The notes below the pieces were generated by a model, which saw only the letters and a program-made list of their open reading frames with translations, ran no database searches and was not told the DNA's origin. Shown piece by piece: positions 1-10,620 of a DNA stretch of 64,000 nt. The DNA comes from Jacaranda mimosifolia. Its lineage: Eukaryota; Streptophyta; Magnoliopsida; Lamiales; Bignoniaceae. The DNA is taken from assembly GCA_018894105.1 (NCBI GenBank), contig CM032117.1, forward strand, positions 33,150,501-33,214,500. The letters run 5' to 3'. The first letter of the stretch is position 1. Each line of letters starts with the position of its first letter. The translations under genes were made by a program, and so were the position numbers.

Positions 1-94
1 ATGTATATCTGTACCAAAATAAACATGTTAGTCTGTCCTATTGAAAGACCTAAAATTTCCTAAAAGCATCTTCATTGGCACTACAATGCTGATA

Positions 95-185
95 CCTTAT
101 TCATTCCACCATGAAGAGGACCACAGAAGGATCCGACTACCCACCAATGTACATGCAGATCTACATAAGTTACCAATTGGAGAAC
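95..185 (-). pseudogene. Citrate synthase exon fragment (PLHGG motif)
   Basis: Read on the minus strand, 105-122 encodes GPLHGG. This is the highly conserved 'YGPLHGG' substrate-binding loop of eukaryotic citrate synthase, here preceded by SFC instead of LY. Upstream sequence to about 185 can be matched only weakly to the 'HLASSG' stretch expected before it, and it is out of frame. The fragment lies downstream, in minus-strand order, of the two better citrate synthase exons at 528-655 and 1243-1348, which is the correct order for the gene. It may continue below position 1. Family assignment is good for the motif and weak for the exon limits. Confidence 0.5.
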
Positions 186-527
186 GAATTGTTCCATCTT
201 CAACAAGATAATTTGATACAACCTCGAAGCAAGCTATCTTATAGATCTAGTGGAGTAATTGTAATTCATTTCATTTTCTGCATGTAATATGAAAAGAATG
301 TGCACATGCCAGTCTAGGATTTGGTTCAGAAGACCTGTTACCCCTGTTTGTTCCATAATCAAACACCCTTAAGGTTATAGGAACTTGACAATTTATTTCA
401 TGTTGCAACGAATAAACACAGTTGTCAATCACCATAAAAAGAGAGACCACGTTAATCCAATTAAATTAGGGAATATTGAATTTTGATCTTTTCTACTAAG
501 TAGATTCCGAAGCAGAACGAGAGCATA

Positions 528-655
528 CAATGAGTCAAGCATATGTAAGAAGTTCTCTGAGTACGAGAGATTGCTGGACAGAAGAACAGGCGGCCCCCTG
601 CCATCCACAAATAAGCCCTCAAATAAGCTGCTGCAGCAATTGTGGGAGCTCGCAA
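528..655 (-). pseudogene. Peroxisomal citrate synthase exon, frameshifted (copy 1)
   Basis: Two overlapping minus-strand frames together match the region of plant glyoxysomal/peroxisomal citrate synthase (CSY2/CSY3 type) around 'APTIAAAAYLR ... [24 protein letters not shown]'. The first frame gives APTIAAAAYLR at 649-617. The second gives [22 protein letters not shown] at 593-528. An extra G in a G-run near 594-600 causes the frame change, and four residues (AYLW) look duplicated after AYLR. The enzyme condenses acetyl-CoA with oxaloacetate in peroxisomes. This copy cannot encode it. The expected acceptor AG before APT is altered to GCGAG. The sister exon lies at 5385-5413. Confidence 0.8.
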
Positions 656-1242
656 ACATGATTAGTATGCCTCTTATTGCTGCGCCACGAGAACTCATGA
701 TAAGCAAACATTAATACAAAAATGTAGTTATCTCTGTGCACAAAATTTAGTAATGAAACCATCAATTGACAAACATCACATTTCCAAGTACAATTAGTTT
801 ATCTCTGACTTCTTTAGATTTGTAAATGTTTTGCCCCTAAATGAAAAATGAACCAAATGATCAGAATTGCAACGTATCATCCTAAATAGCCGATGTAATA
901 AGGAAATAAGATGTCAGAGAAACAGGATAAAACTCTTTCAAAGAGGGGACACCAACAAAAGGGTTCACCTCTCTGAATGTATACAAGCAGGCAGCAGCAT
1001 GAAAGATGCTATAGAGAAGATTACCAACAAAATTGTAAAATATTCATGCTACCAACATTCTACAAACTAAAATGTCCAAAGTGTTCTATGAAACCAAAGC
1101 TAGCATTTTGGAGGCATTGAAGACCTCCTATAAAGTGGAGCTGGAATTGGTCTTTCATCCTCAATCCACAAGCAGGAGTAGGAATACCAAAACAAGACTA
1201 AACGGAGAACAAGAGTTGCATGAATTATGATGATTGACTTAC

Positions 1243-1348
1243 TCTTCAAGCTTGATTTGCATCCCGATTGAAAATAGAAAGAGCACTCATTGCACTGACA
1301 AGAACATCCATTGGATGAGCATCATTGGCTCATTACCTGTATGATGTC
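1243..1348 (-). pseudogene. Peroxisomal citrate synthase exon (copy 1)
   Basis: A minus-strand exon bounded by a TTTTGCAG acceptor (next to 1348) and a GTAAGT donor (1242-1237). It encodes DIIQ, then after a small indel [19 protein letters not shown] and NRDANQA. This matches the plant peroxisomal citrate synthase block '[24 protein letters not shown]'. A TGA follows NQA where the functional gene reads A-L-R, so a base is lost before the donor. Exon borders are retained, so this is a genomic duplicate rather than a reverse-transcribed one. The parallel copy is at 6057-6160. Confidence 0.82.
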
Positions 1349-1689
1349 CTGCAAAACATGGAGGCATTCAGCAAATTTACATTCAGCAGCTAACAGGGGC
1401 TGAATTAGAGGTTTCATGATTCCTAATATGACATGATCATATAAGATGGAGGAAAAAGAAATATAATGTGGATAACTAAACCAAATATAGTTTGCATCCT
1501 ACTGTCAGTCGCAATGAGGCATTAAAATTATGAAAAATAACTGACATCAAACACTTCCAATTGAACATTTCTATCTACAAAAATAAAGCCTTTAGATGGT
1601 CAATTCCCATACACAGACATCAAAACGCAAATAATGAGTCAAAAAAGTTCAACTGTAAAAATCGAGAAGACATTAATTGAGATAAGTTA

Positions 1690-2230
1690 GTAAACATTTC
1701 AGCAATTTTTACAAAGTAAAGTAGCCTAAAGTTTCACTGCTTACTAAACAATGATTACATCATCTTACACAATTCTATATAAACCCTTTGTATAGTATCT
1801 GAGAAGAGGGGCTTATGAAAATCTGTAAACTGATTCAATCAGAAATTGTTCTTGTGTCTGAATTGTTTGTAAATATCAAGGCTCTTAAGAGTTAAGAGAC
1901 TTTTGAGTAATGCAAACCTTAGTTACCACGCCAAATTAACAATATGAAATGATATAATTCAGAAGAAAGTGAATTTAAAAAATAAATTTCGTATAGAACT
2001 TCTTGATTAGCTTAGTCTCCATAACTGAAAAGAAAGATAGCTATAGCCTAAACACCAACTCGTCAAGAAAGTTGTATTATGCTGTAGATAAGTTACTCCT
2101 GGTCCATACCAAATACAATGCAGAACCGCTGACTTCAGAGCTCATCATCCAATCCCCCCATGTTGTGAAAGCTTTGATGACACAGTAAACATCTTTGTCG
2201 CCACTCTATGATTATGCATGAAAAGAAACA
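1690..2230. repeat. Noncoding repeat, first of three copies
   Basis: This block matches 6,470-6,850 and 8,570-9,040. Shared strings include the run around 'agttaagcaatg', the 'gaaaagaaagatagctatagcc' neighbourhood and the 'catcaaatcccccatgttg' neighbourhood. No reading frame is conserved among the three copies, so I treat it as intron or spacer sequence that travelled with the duplicated unit. Confidence 0.7.
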
Positions 2231-2397
2231 GCATTAAGATTCACATATCAAAAAAGGGGACTAGGAAATATATTATTAAGACATCAAGAACAAGATTTCT
2301 TTGACAAAAGGAGCTTAAGGTTTCTGATATTGTTTCTCTCAGTTCCAGGTGGGGTTATGTAGGATGTTATATAATATGCATGAAAAAGTGTACATAC

Positions 2398-2445
2398 TGT
2401 TGATGGATTAGGATCCAGAATTCTTTTGATTAGTTCCTTTGCAAC
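2398..2445 (-). pseudogene. CIPK kinase-domain exon end (copy 1)
   Basis: Sixteen minus-strand codons read VAKELIKRILDPNPST and are followed exactly by a GTATGT donor. This is the conserved C-terminal lobe block of CBL-interacting protein kinases and other SnRK3 kinases ('AKKLIKRILDPNPSTR'). CIPKs are calcium-sensor-regulated Ser/Thr kinases; CIPK23-type members act on potassium and nitrate transport. No acceptor or upstream kinase exon is visible: the sequence above 2445 does not look like kinase and runs into the pyrimidine tract. The parallel copy is at 7004-7060. Confidence 0.72.
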
Positions 2446-2479
2446 CAGAAGAATCTGCAGCAACTTCAACAAACTCCAG

Positions 2480-2780
2480 CGACAAGGTACGTTTCTGCTC
2501 TCTTTTCTTTGTTTTTTCTTTCTCCTCTTCTTTTTTCTTCTCCCTCTCTTTTCTCCTCCCTGCTTTCGCATGTTTTCTCTTGGCTCTTATTTCATCTTTT
2601 CTTCTGCTTCTTGTTCCTTTTAGTTTACTCTTTTTCTTTTCTTTTTTTGTATTTTTGCATTTTTCTCTTTTTCTTGTGTTCTTTTTTTTATTTGTTATTT
2701 TTTGTACATTTTTTGTTTCCTATTTTTCTATGCACTCTATATACTTTTCTTTTTTTTTTTCAACTATTGCCTCATTCATC
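2480..2780. repeat. Long pyrimidine-rich (T/C) tract, copy 1
   Basis: About 300 bases are almost entirely T and C on the plus strand. They follow a GTACGT string at 2486. The equivalent tract in the second unit is 7150-7560, so the tract was part of the duplicated unit and has changed length since. Open frames of phenylalanine, leucine and serine across it are composition artefacts. Confidence 0.8.
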
Positions 2781-3385
2781 TTTTGATCGCCCACCTCTTT
2801 GCCTTTAATAACTACAATGCCTTACCAATTTCATGGTTGAAAGTCACGCTTAATCTGCAAGGAAACAACAGAGTTAGATCACAAGGATTAGGTTAAGTTT
2901 GTGTGCGCACGCACACAGACGTGCATCTCCAGCAAAGTTTAAGAAAATAAAACACCGGGAACAAAACAAATAAACAGAGAAAGAGAGCAGAAGGAATCAT
3001 CCATTTGAGCACACAAAGAAAAGCCTGGGCAGGCCAACATTTCAAAAGTTCCTTCAGAAAATAATTCCAGCAAAATCAAGTTGAAACTTAAAATTTAAAG
3101 GCGGCAACAGAAATATTATTTAATTAAGAAAAGAATTGAAACAAGAAATGCCTTTTCTCCTTTTAGATTACATATAAGAATAACAAAAATATGCTTTATA
3201 AGAAAAAAAGATATCAAGACTGAAAGTTTGAAAAGAATAATAAAATATATATATCATCATGTAAATCTTGTTTCTCGCTTCATAAGCCCCTAGAGTCAGA
3301 AAATGTAGACATGTTATTGAGATTCTCAAGATTGTGATTCCATCACTCCTCTACCAATCCATCTTACTTACTAAGTTATACTTAC

Positions 3386-3508
3386 CATTTGCTTTACAAA
3401 GAGAGAACTGAGATTGAGACCCTGTGAGGTAGATATAAGCTTGATAGCATTCATGGTCACTGGTGCGGTACCTCCCAGCTCTCCACAACAAGGTCTGGAT
3501 TCTGGATG
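3386..3508 (-). pseudogene. CIPK23-like NAF-domain exon (copy 1)
   Basis: The minus strand reads NPDLVVES, then after a frame slip APVTMNAIKLISTSQGLNLSSLF-VKQM, ending at a GTAAG donor. The 'MNAF-LIS-SQGLNLSSLF' string is the NAF/FISL motif by which CIPKs bind CBL calcium sensors and autoinhibit. The flanking VVE and KQM residues fit the CIPK23 branch best. Two defects are visible: the F of NAF is I, and there is a frameshift before APVTM. The kinase exon that should precede the NAF exon lies at lower coordinates, meaning downstream on this strand, so the gene order is scrambled or spans two tandem units. Confidence 0.78.
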
Positions 3509-4217
3509 CAACAATTAACATCCCATCACAACCTATTATGAAACTTGAACTTTTTATAGCAAACAAGTTGCAAGATATCAAAACCACTTCAAAATATAGA
3601 CTGAGTGGCACCAGAATACCAACCGCTGATTATTAGAGACAGAATTAACTTCATCAAGAGTTAACTTGTGTTCAAACATAGGTGGCTTGTATCAAGCAAA
3701 AAGAAAGCAAGTATACTAACAAATAGAAAGCAAGTATAATAATTCTTAATCACACTACAATAAGTAGAACGTGAAATTAAATCAGCTTTAAATCTTCTGC
3801 CATAAAAAAGGAATGTTACAAAATAAGAGCCCTAATCAGAGAAGAATATGAATTCCATATGCAATAAATTAGGTGAACATTATCAAGTTCTCATTGAATG
3901 CCTAGTAAAGCCTTCATTCAGTTCTTTGAATGAAGAGCATTGAAATGAAAAGAAATTTCAATTTTGACAAATAAAGAATGCCCCACGTCTTTTGCGGTTG
4001 TAATTGTATTCATCACCACCTTTCAGAATTTCAACAATATCCTATCCAAGATAGAACAATCTGAAGAAGATGATACTAAGATGATACTGATATAAGCTGG
4101 AAATGCCAAATTGTGTGAGGATGACTAATATTAGATTCTATGAGGTCTATAAGGAGGTCAAAAATATATAAAAATGCTGATCGAATAATAGTAAGTGACA
4201 AGAAATCAGAACTATAC

Positions 4218-4385
4218 ATTTTTATAACATGGCAGACGGTGTTGTTATAGTTGCAATTACATTCAACATAACCCTCAAAGCCACAGCCATTTGCAAAAAC
4301 TCCAAACATCTCAAGTTCACAAAAATCAGCATTGAAACTCCAGAATGTTGCACCCATCTCAGCGGCAGTTAGTTCGGAGCATCCA
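4218..4385 (-). pseudogene. LRR receptor-like kinase first exon (At1g07650/At1g53430 type)
   Basis: A minus-strand exon after a CTGTAG acceptor encodes ELTAAEMGATFWSFNADFCE, then LEMFGV, GYVECNCNYNNTVCHVIK, and meets a GTATAG donor. It matches the N-terminal extracellular segment of plant LRR-RLK subfamily VIII-2, where 'LGATYWKFNADSC' is followed by 'ECDCSFNNGTVCHVV', just before the leucine-rich repeats. A one-base slip lies before ELTAAE: VDA is in another frame. I saw no LRR or kinase exon near it. The fragment is between the two duplicated units and is not itself duplicated. Confidence 0.55.
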
Positions 4386-4439
4386 CTACAGAAAAAAACA
4401 AAAGAAATCAAAAAATGAACCACATATGCCATAAGGCGG

Positions 4440-5384
4440 TGAAAGCAACTGCTCCAAATCTAAGGATTCAAGTCATCAACTTCATATCTAATGAGGGTAT
4501 GTACCCAAATTTTACTTAAACAGTATTTGCACCTGAAACAATTACCACCAGAGTCCAGATTTACTCATATACAGACAAATAAACTGAACTATGCAAATGA
4601 AAGCCAAATATATTTTAGGGAAAATCTAGTTTTGTTAATTTTCATGCATGAACCCATCAAACTGATGTGAATAAAGACTGTTTTACTTTCTTGATTTTCC
4701 CATCCAAACAAAACATAAATACAGGTGATCTAAGCAAGATGATAATGTCACGTATGCAATTGCTGTCACTTACTCCGAAGGCAAGCTAATGAATGTATAT
4801 TCAATAATAACTCAACTTAATAGTACCCAATTCTTTCCCGATTCAAAGCCCACAAAATTCACAATATATGAGTTCCTATAGTCTGTAAAAACTAAACAAG
4901 AGATTTCCGCATATCACTACAAATCTTTACTTCCTCTTTCATTCAATCCGCTTCTTGGTTTATTCTTGTGCTTTTTTTGTTTAATCAAGAAATAAGTCTT
5001 GCATTCAATTTTTCTTCTTAGTTAATTCTTGTCTGTTTCTTTATCAACAAAGCAAGTCTTCCAAACAAAAACTAGGAGATTTTCCAAATATCACTACAAA
5101 TCTTTAGTTTCAGTTTCATTCAATCTGCTTCTTGGTTAATTCTTGTCTTTTTCTTTTTAATCAAGAAAACAACTCTTACAAACAAAAACTAAGAGATTTT
5201 CTAGATATCACAACATATCTTTACTGCCAGTTTCATTCAATCAGGCATAACAGCCCCACCTCGAATAGCATCTGCAGAATATCAAAATTTATACAGAAGC
5301 AGAAAAATCATATATATTTGCATGAGAACAACAATGAATTATATCCATCCAGTGAACAAACAATTAAATTAAATTCACTTATAT
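4440..5384. other. Spacer with a local tandem repeat
   Basis: No gene is recognisable. At 4,895-5,245 a unit that begins AAGAGATTT and runs through 'TATCACTACAAATCTTTA' and 'TTCATTCAATC' occurs three times, starting near 4898, 5074 and 5191. Confidence 0.6.
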
Positions 5385-5413
5385 CTCTAAGCTGCTGCAG
5401 CAGTAGTGGGGGC
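5385..5413 (-). pseudogene. Citrate synthase exon stub (copy 2)
   Basis: After a TTTGCAG acceptor, the minus strand reads APTTAAAA and then stops (TAG). This is the start of the same exon as 528-655 (APTIAAAAYLR). The homology ends here because the duplication breakpoint cuts the exon about nine codons in. Confidence 0.7.
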
Positions 5414-6056
5414 CTGCAAACATGATTAATGCATGCCTCTTATTGCTGCTTCCACCAGAATCATGATAGCCCGAAATTAATACAAAAATGCAGTTGCAAT
5501 CTATGTGCATAAAATTTAGTAATGAAACCATCAAAGACATATCAGTAGAATGAAAGAGGAAAGGACATCACCTTTCCAAATCCACGTACTGTTAGTTTAT
5601 CTTTGACTTGTTTAGATTTGCAAACGTCTTGCCGCTAAATGAAAAATTAACCAAATGATCTAATTGCAACTTATCATCTTAAATAACTGAATAAGATGTA
5701 GAAACAGGATCAGAATCTTCCAAAGAAGGGACACCAGAAAAGGGTTCACCTTTCTGAATGTATGCAAATCCTTTCTGAATGTATACAAGCAGTATAAAAG
5801 ATGCTCTAGAAAAGAATACCAACAAAATTGCAATATCTTCATGCTACTAACGTTCTATAAACTAAAATGTCCAAAGTGTTCTATAAAACCAAAGGCAGCA
5901 TGTCAAAATCATTTAAAATGTCCCAAACAAGTCTAAAGGGAGCAGAAGTGGAAATAGTCTTTCATCCTCAATCCTCAATCCACAAGCAGGATTAGGAATG
6001 CCAAAACAAGACTAAAGGAAGAACAAGAGTTGCAAGAACTATGATGATTGACTTAC

Positions 6057-6160
6057 TCTCAAACTGGATTTGCATCCCGATGGAAAACACAAAAGGCACT
6101 CATTGCACTGACAAGAGCACCCATTGGATGATCATCATGGGGCATTGCCCATCTGACGTC
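6057..6160 (-). pseudogene. Peroxisomal citrate synthase exon (copy 2)
   Basis: Bounded by a TTTTGCAG acceptor and a GTAAGT donor at the same places as 1243-1348. The minus strand reads [20 protein letters not shown] then [13 protein letters not shown]. This is closer to the functional '[20 protein letters not shown]' than copy 1 in its first half, since it keeps MPHD-HPMG without an indel. One base is missing before the donor, giving TGA in place of the leucine codon. Copies 1 and 2 carry different lesions, so both decayed after duplication. Confidence 0.82.
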
Positions 6161-7003
6161 CTGCAAAACCTGAAGGCATTCAAGAAATTTACATTCAGAT
6201 GCTAACAGGGGCTGGATTAGAGGTCTCGTGATCCTAATATGACATGATTATATAAGACGGAGGAAAAAGACACAAAATACGGACAACTAAATCAAAACAA
6301 CCCTGTCAGTCAGAATGAGGCATTGAAAGTATGAAAAATAACTGACATCAAACACTTCCAGTTGAACATAACTGTCTACAAAAAGAAAGCAAGTATACCA
6401 ATATTCGTTGTAGCACAGTCAAAGGCTGTGAAATAGCAAACTCCCATACACCGATCTTCAGATGGTAGATGCAGAAATTGTTTGTAGATGCAGAAACTGT
6501 TTCTGAACATGTCATTATCAAAGCTCTTAGGAGTTAAGCAATGCAAGCCTCAGTTACCATGCCAAATGAGCAACATGAAATGATATAATTCAAAGGGAAG
6601 TGTTTAAAACATAAATGTTGTACATAACTTCTTGATTAGTTTAGTCTTCATAAATGAAAAGAAAGCTATACACGAACCAGTCAGGAAAGCTGTATTGTGC
6701 TGTAGATAAATAAACGACTCATAGGTCCATACCAAATACAATGCAAAATGCTTGACTTCAAAGCTCATCCAATCCCCCCATGTTGTGAAAGCTTTGGTGA
6801 CACAGTAAACATCTTTGCAGTTACTCTATGCTTTTGCATGAAAAGAAATGGTATTAGGATTCGTAGATCAAAATAAGGGACTAGGAAATATATTATTGAG
6901 ATTTCAAGAACCAAATTTCTTTGACAAGAGGAGCTCAAAGTTTACGATACCTGTTTCTCTCAGTTCCTGGTGGAGTTATGTAGCATGAAAAAAGTGTACA
7001 TAC

Positions 7004-7060
7004 TGTTCAAGGGATCCAGAATTCTTTTGATTAGCTTCTTTGCACCAGGAGCAAAATCAT
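7004..7060 (-). pseudogene. CIPK kinase-domain exon end (copy 2)
   Basis: The minus strand reads FAPGAKKLIKRILDP followed by LNS and a GTATGT donor. This is the second copy of the exon at 2398-2445. It is closer to the family consensus (AKKLIKRILDP) at its start but has lost NPST at its end. Residues before FAPG do not match a kinase. Confidence 0.72.
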
Positions 7061-7149
7061 ATATGCACACAAAAGTTGATGTCAACTTCCGCTGCCGCTC
7101 CAGCTCCCCACCATCTCCGGCAACTCCAACAGAATCCATCGACAAGGTA

Positions 7150-7560
7150 GGACTTTGCTCTCTTTTTTTTTTTTATATATTTTAATTCTCCTCTTCTTTT
7201 TTCTTCCTCCTCTCCTTTCTCCTCCCTGTTTTCGCATGTTCTCTCTTGGCTCTTATTTCATCTTTTTTTCTGCTTCTTGTTCCTTTTAGCTTACTTTTTT
7301 TGTGTTTTTTTTCTTTTTTGTATTTTTGCATTTTTCTCTTTTTCTTCCGTTCTTTTTTATTTCATGTTTTTTTTATCTTCCTATTTTTTGCACATTTTTT
7401 GTTTCCTATTTTTCCATTTTTCATATTTTCTTTGTTTTTCTGTTTTTTCCCACTTTCCTGTTTTCTTCCTTTCTCTCTATTTTCATTTATATTTGTTTTT
7501 TCAATGCACTTTATATATTTCTTTTAATTCACTGTCACCTTGTTTGCCTTTTGATCGGCC
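7150..7560. repeat. Long pyrimidine-rich tract, copy 2
   Basis: About 400 bases of mostly T and C on the plus strand, with internal near-repeats of 'ttcctatttttcca'. It is homologous in position to 2480-2780 and about 100 bases longer. Phe/Leu-rich open frames across it are not genes. Confidence 0.8.
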
Positions 7561-8354
7561 ACCTCTTGCTTTTAATAACAATGATGCCTTATCAATTTCA
7601 TGGTTGTTGAAATTCACGTTTAATCTGCAGGTGAACCAAAAGAGTTAGATAACAAGGACTAATGTAAGTATGTGTACGCGCACACATAAGCGTGCATCTA
7701 GCAGCCAAGTTTAAGAAAAGAAAACACCTGGAACAAATCAAATAAACAAAGAAAGAGGGCAGAAGGAATGATCACACATTTGAGCACACAAAGAAAAGCC
7801 CAGGCAAGCCAACATTTCAAAGGTTCCTTCAGAAAATAATTCCAGCAAAATCAAATTGAAACTTGAAATTTAAAGGCGGCAATAGAAATATTACTTAATT
7901 AAAAAATGGAAATAAGAAAAAAAATTTCCCCTTTTAGAGTACATGTGACACAAAAGAAAATATGTTTATAAGAAAAAGAGCTCAAAACTGAAAGTTTAAA
8001 AAGAATAATAAAATATAGAGTATCATCATGGAAAGAGGGAAACAAAATGCACAGAAACCCAATCCACCCAGCCAGTATAAGGAATGATATGTTTAAACAT
8101 ATTAAGAGTCACAACAAGAGAAAATCATGGGTGCATGAGTCACCTTGTAGTTGCTTTTCCTCACACCAAACTCCATAGGCGTGCAGCAGCTAGCTCAATT
8201 TTTGAGATGATCTCACTACTAGGATAGATGTAAATCTTGTTTCTCACTTCATGAGCCCCTAAAGTCAGAAAATTTGGACATGTTATTGAGATTTTCATGA
8301 TTGTTATTCCATTACTCCTCTACCAATCCATCTAATTCATTAACTTAGACATAC

Positions 8355-8492
8355 CCATTTCCTTTTCAAAGAGGGAACTGAGATTGAGACCCTGTGAGGT
8401 AGAGATAAGCTTGAAAGCATTCATGGTCAATAGATAGGTAGAGGGCCTTTTCTCCCAAATCTCCACAACAAGGTTTGAAGAGTTCTGGATGC
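8355..8492 (-). pseudogene. CIPK23-like NAF-domain exon (copy 2)
   Basis: The minus strand reads NLVVEIWEKRPSTY, then TMNAFKLISTSQGLNLSSLF and EKEMG, and ends at a GTATGT donor. The NAF/FISL motif is intact here, unlike copy 1, and the EKEMG tail matches the CIPK23 branch ('LFEKQMG'). The exon is in frame from NLVVE to the donor. The upstream kinase exons are absent above it up to the midasin fragment. Confidence 0.8.
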
Positions 8493-9044
8493 ATATAAAA
8501 GCTAATAATTAACATACAATCACAAACTATATGCTACAATTTTTACAAAGAAAAAGGCAACATCAAGTTACACTGCTTACTAAACAATAATCACATCTTC
8601 TTAAACAATTCTATGTAAATCCTTTATAGTTTCTGAGAAGAGGCTTGTGAAAATCTATAAAATGAGATCATGACCAGAAAATTCCAATCGAAAATTGATC
8701 TTGCATCTGAATAGTTTATATGTGCAAAAACCTTTTTCTGAATATGTCAATATCAAAACTCTTAAAAGAGTTAAGCAATGAAAACCTCAGTTACCATGCC
8801 AAATGAACAACATGAAATATATAATTCAGAGCAAAGTGATTTAAAAAATAAATATTGTACAGAACTTGATTGGCTTAGTCCCCATAAATGAAAAGAAAGA
8901 TAGCTATAGCCTATGCACAAATCAATCAAAAAGGTTGTATTATGTTGTAGATAAGTTGCTCACAGGTCCATGCCAAACACAGTGCAAAACACTTGACTTC
9001 AAAGCTCATCAAATTCCCCCGTGCAGTGAAAGGTTTGTGTCCGG

Positions 9045-9924
9045 GCATGTGTTTTTTACTCCTCTTTGGGGCAAACATTTAGTATAATTCACATCAAGTA
9101 AATATTTGATCCACTTAGAGCCCCTCACCGCTAACAACTCCACAAGACCATGATCAATTGTTATCGAGCATTAAATAAGTTGGCTATGAAAAGAGCACGT
9201 CTAAGATCATTTTGATTTAACCATTTTAGTTCGGTATAAAACTTGTGCAAATAAATCTAATGGTTTAGATTGGTGCTCCCACTTGATTCACACTAAAAAC
9301 CAGAGCAAACTATTAGGCTGGTTCTAGAACCATCTTTTTTCTTTGAAGAAATATAATTAACAGAAGTCGCAAGTAATAACACTGCAATGGAGAGCTATCT
9401 ATTGCTACTGCCATACATGACAAAGAAGACAAATTGAAGACCTGCTCAACTGATCCTTCTACCAACGGGGTAACCTAGTGCAAACGAAACCATTTCCAAA
9501 CAGCGTATGTTCTGAATAGAAAGTATATTGAGTACTCAGCGCAAAACAAATACAGCTATCGAAGCAAACATTTTATTGCACTAAAAGCTTTCTTGTTACA
9601 GCATTTCTTGTTCATTGATGAAGATAAAAACATTTCACCTTTGTGTTTCACCCCTTTAGGTGTTTTTAGGACAAGCAGTAGGTATTCCTAAGGAACAGAA
9701 ACCATTTCCAACATTGTGGCGAGTCATATACCAAGGCCACATAAGGTGGCTGAACACATGATAAAATTTCGATGTAGGAATCTTGCAGTATCTACCCAAG
9801 GGGATGGCTTTTGGCATCATTTCAAATACCAATACAATGTATAAGCCTTTCTAGTCATGACAATGTTCAAGCAAAAGCCTGAGAGAACCACAACAAAGGT
9901 TAAAGCAACAAATTAAAGACATAC
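9045..9924. other. Spacer without recognisable gene
   Basis: I see no conserved reading frame, repeat array or transposon end here. Base composition resembles the flanking introns. Confidence 0.5.
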
Positions 9925-10085
9925 CTCTACCACCGTAACAGTCCGCCAACTTGTGAATACGTGCAGTTTTTCCACCACCACCAGAACCATAAAAAAGGAC
10001 AGGCCACCTCTGATTCACAGCCAAAGAGACCACCTCAAAACTTCTTGACACAGCACACGACAATGTAAAGGGAGCCCAAGGATTC
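9925..10085 (-). pseudogene. MDN1: Midasin (MDN1) AAA1 exon
   Basis: An exon with a CCTCCAG acceptor and a GTATGT donor encodes NPWAPFTLSCAVSRSFEVVS, then LAVNQRWPVLFYGSGGGGKTARIHKLAD. It matches the first AAA+ module of midasin, the giant dynein-like ATPase that strips assembly factors from pre-60S ribosomes in the nucleolus and nucleoplasm. In the family the string reads roughly 'SFEMVSLAVSQ-PVLLYGPSGSGKSALI-KLA'. The Walker A pattern GxxxxGKT is preserved. Midasin has about 5,000 residues and many exons. I recognise only this one here, so it is a fragment even though the exon is open. Confidence 0.72.
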
Positions 10086-10369
10086 CTGGAGGAAAACAAG
10101 GCCTAGAATCTCAACAGTTATGCATGCCATTGAGAGGCTGGCATAGAAATTTGATCATTTTTTCTTTGCAACAAACACGGGAGATAAGGAGGTCAATGCA
10201 AGAACATTTCAACAAACAATGAATCCTCAATCTAAGTCAAAAGCACAAAAGGTGAACCTTTTGTTGACTCATTTCTCCCAAGACTAGGCAGGAAGACCAT
10301 CAAAATATACAGAAAATTTGAAACTGAACTTCACATTTAAATTATATCCTACCTCATATCCGGCACGCC

Positions 10370-10620
10370 AATCTGATTTGATGGCCCAATTTCATTAGCC
10401 ATTGAAGAGCATATGAACAAAGAACTATACTGGTAATGCTTTAAAAAATTGACCACTTTTGAGATTGGCTTCTAATCCAACTATTGGCCAAGCTTCTTCT
10501 GCACAATACTCAATATACCAATGAAACTTCTAAACCAGGCTGCATAACATGGGAAGACAACCCACTTCGAAAGTCCAAAGTGTCGAGATCATCCATAAAA
10601 CCCCTCATAGGCGTATCTGG
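10370..10620 (-). other. Unassigned coding-like sequence between PRP38 and midasin fragments
   Basis: Directly downstream of the PRP38 homology on the minus strand, one frame stays open as MRGFMDDLDTLDFRSGLSSH then VMQPGLEVSLVY (stop). A neighbouring segment reads MANEIGPSNQIGVPDMR and is followed by a GTAGGA string. These look like exon material, possibly more of the midasin N-terminal region, but I cannot place them in a family. Confidence 0.3.

Larger units (their letters stand above)
490..3610. repeat. Segmental duplication unit 1 (about 4.8-kb spacing)
   Basis: This stretch and 5385-8515 are colinear. Both carry, in plus-strand order, the citrate synthase APTIAAAA exon, the citrate synthase DAHPM exon, a noncoding block, a CIPK kinase exon, a long pyrimidine tract and a CIPK NAF exon. 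Spacing between matching landmarks is about 4.6-5.0 kb. Long noncoding strings between the exons also match, for example around 2,940-3,100 and 7,690-7,860. The two units differ by many indels and substitutions, so the duplication is old. A third partial copy of one noncoding block is at 8,570-9,040. Confidence 0.85.
5385..8515. repeat. Segmental duplication unit 2
   Basis: The second copy of the unit described at 490-3610. Its lower edge cuts the citrate synthase APT exon at about 5385. It lacks the NLSYSENF part of that exon, which unit 1 retains. Landmark order is identical to unit 1. Confidence 0.85.

Noticed and set aside
2426..2896. Several overlapping open frames of Phe, Leu and Ser on the plus strand
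   Set aside because: They cover a T/C-only tract; all frames are open because of composition. Same reasoning for 7,246-7,648.
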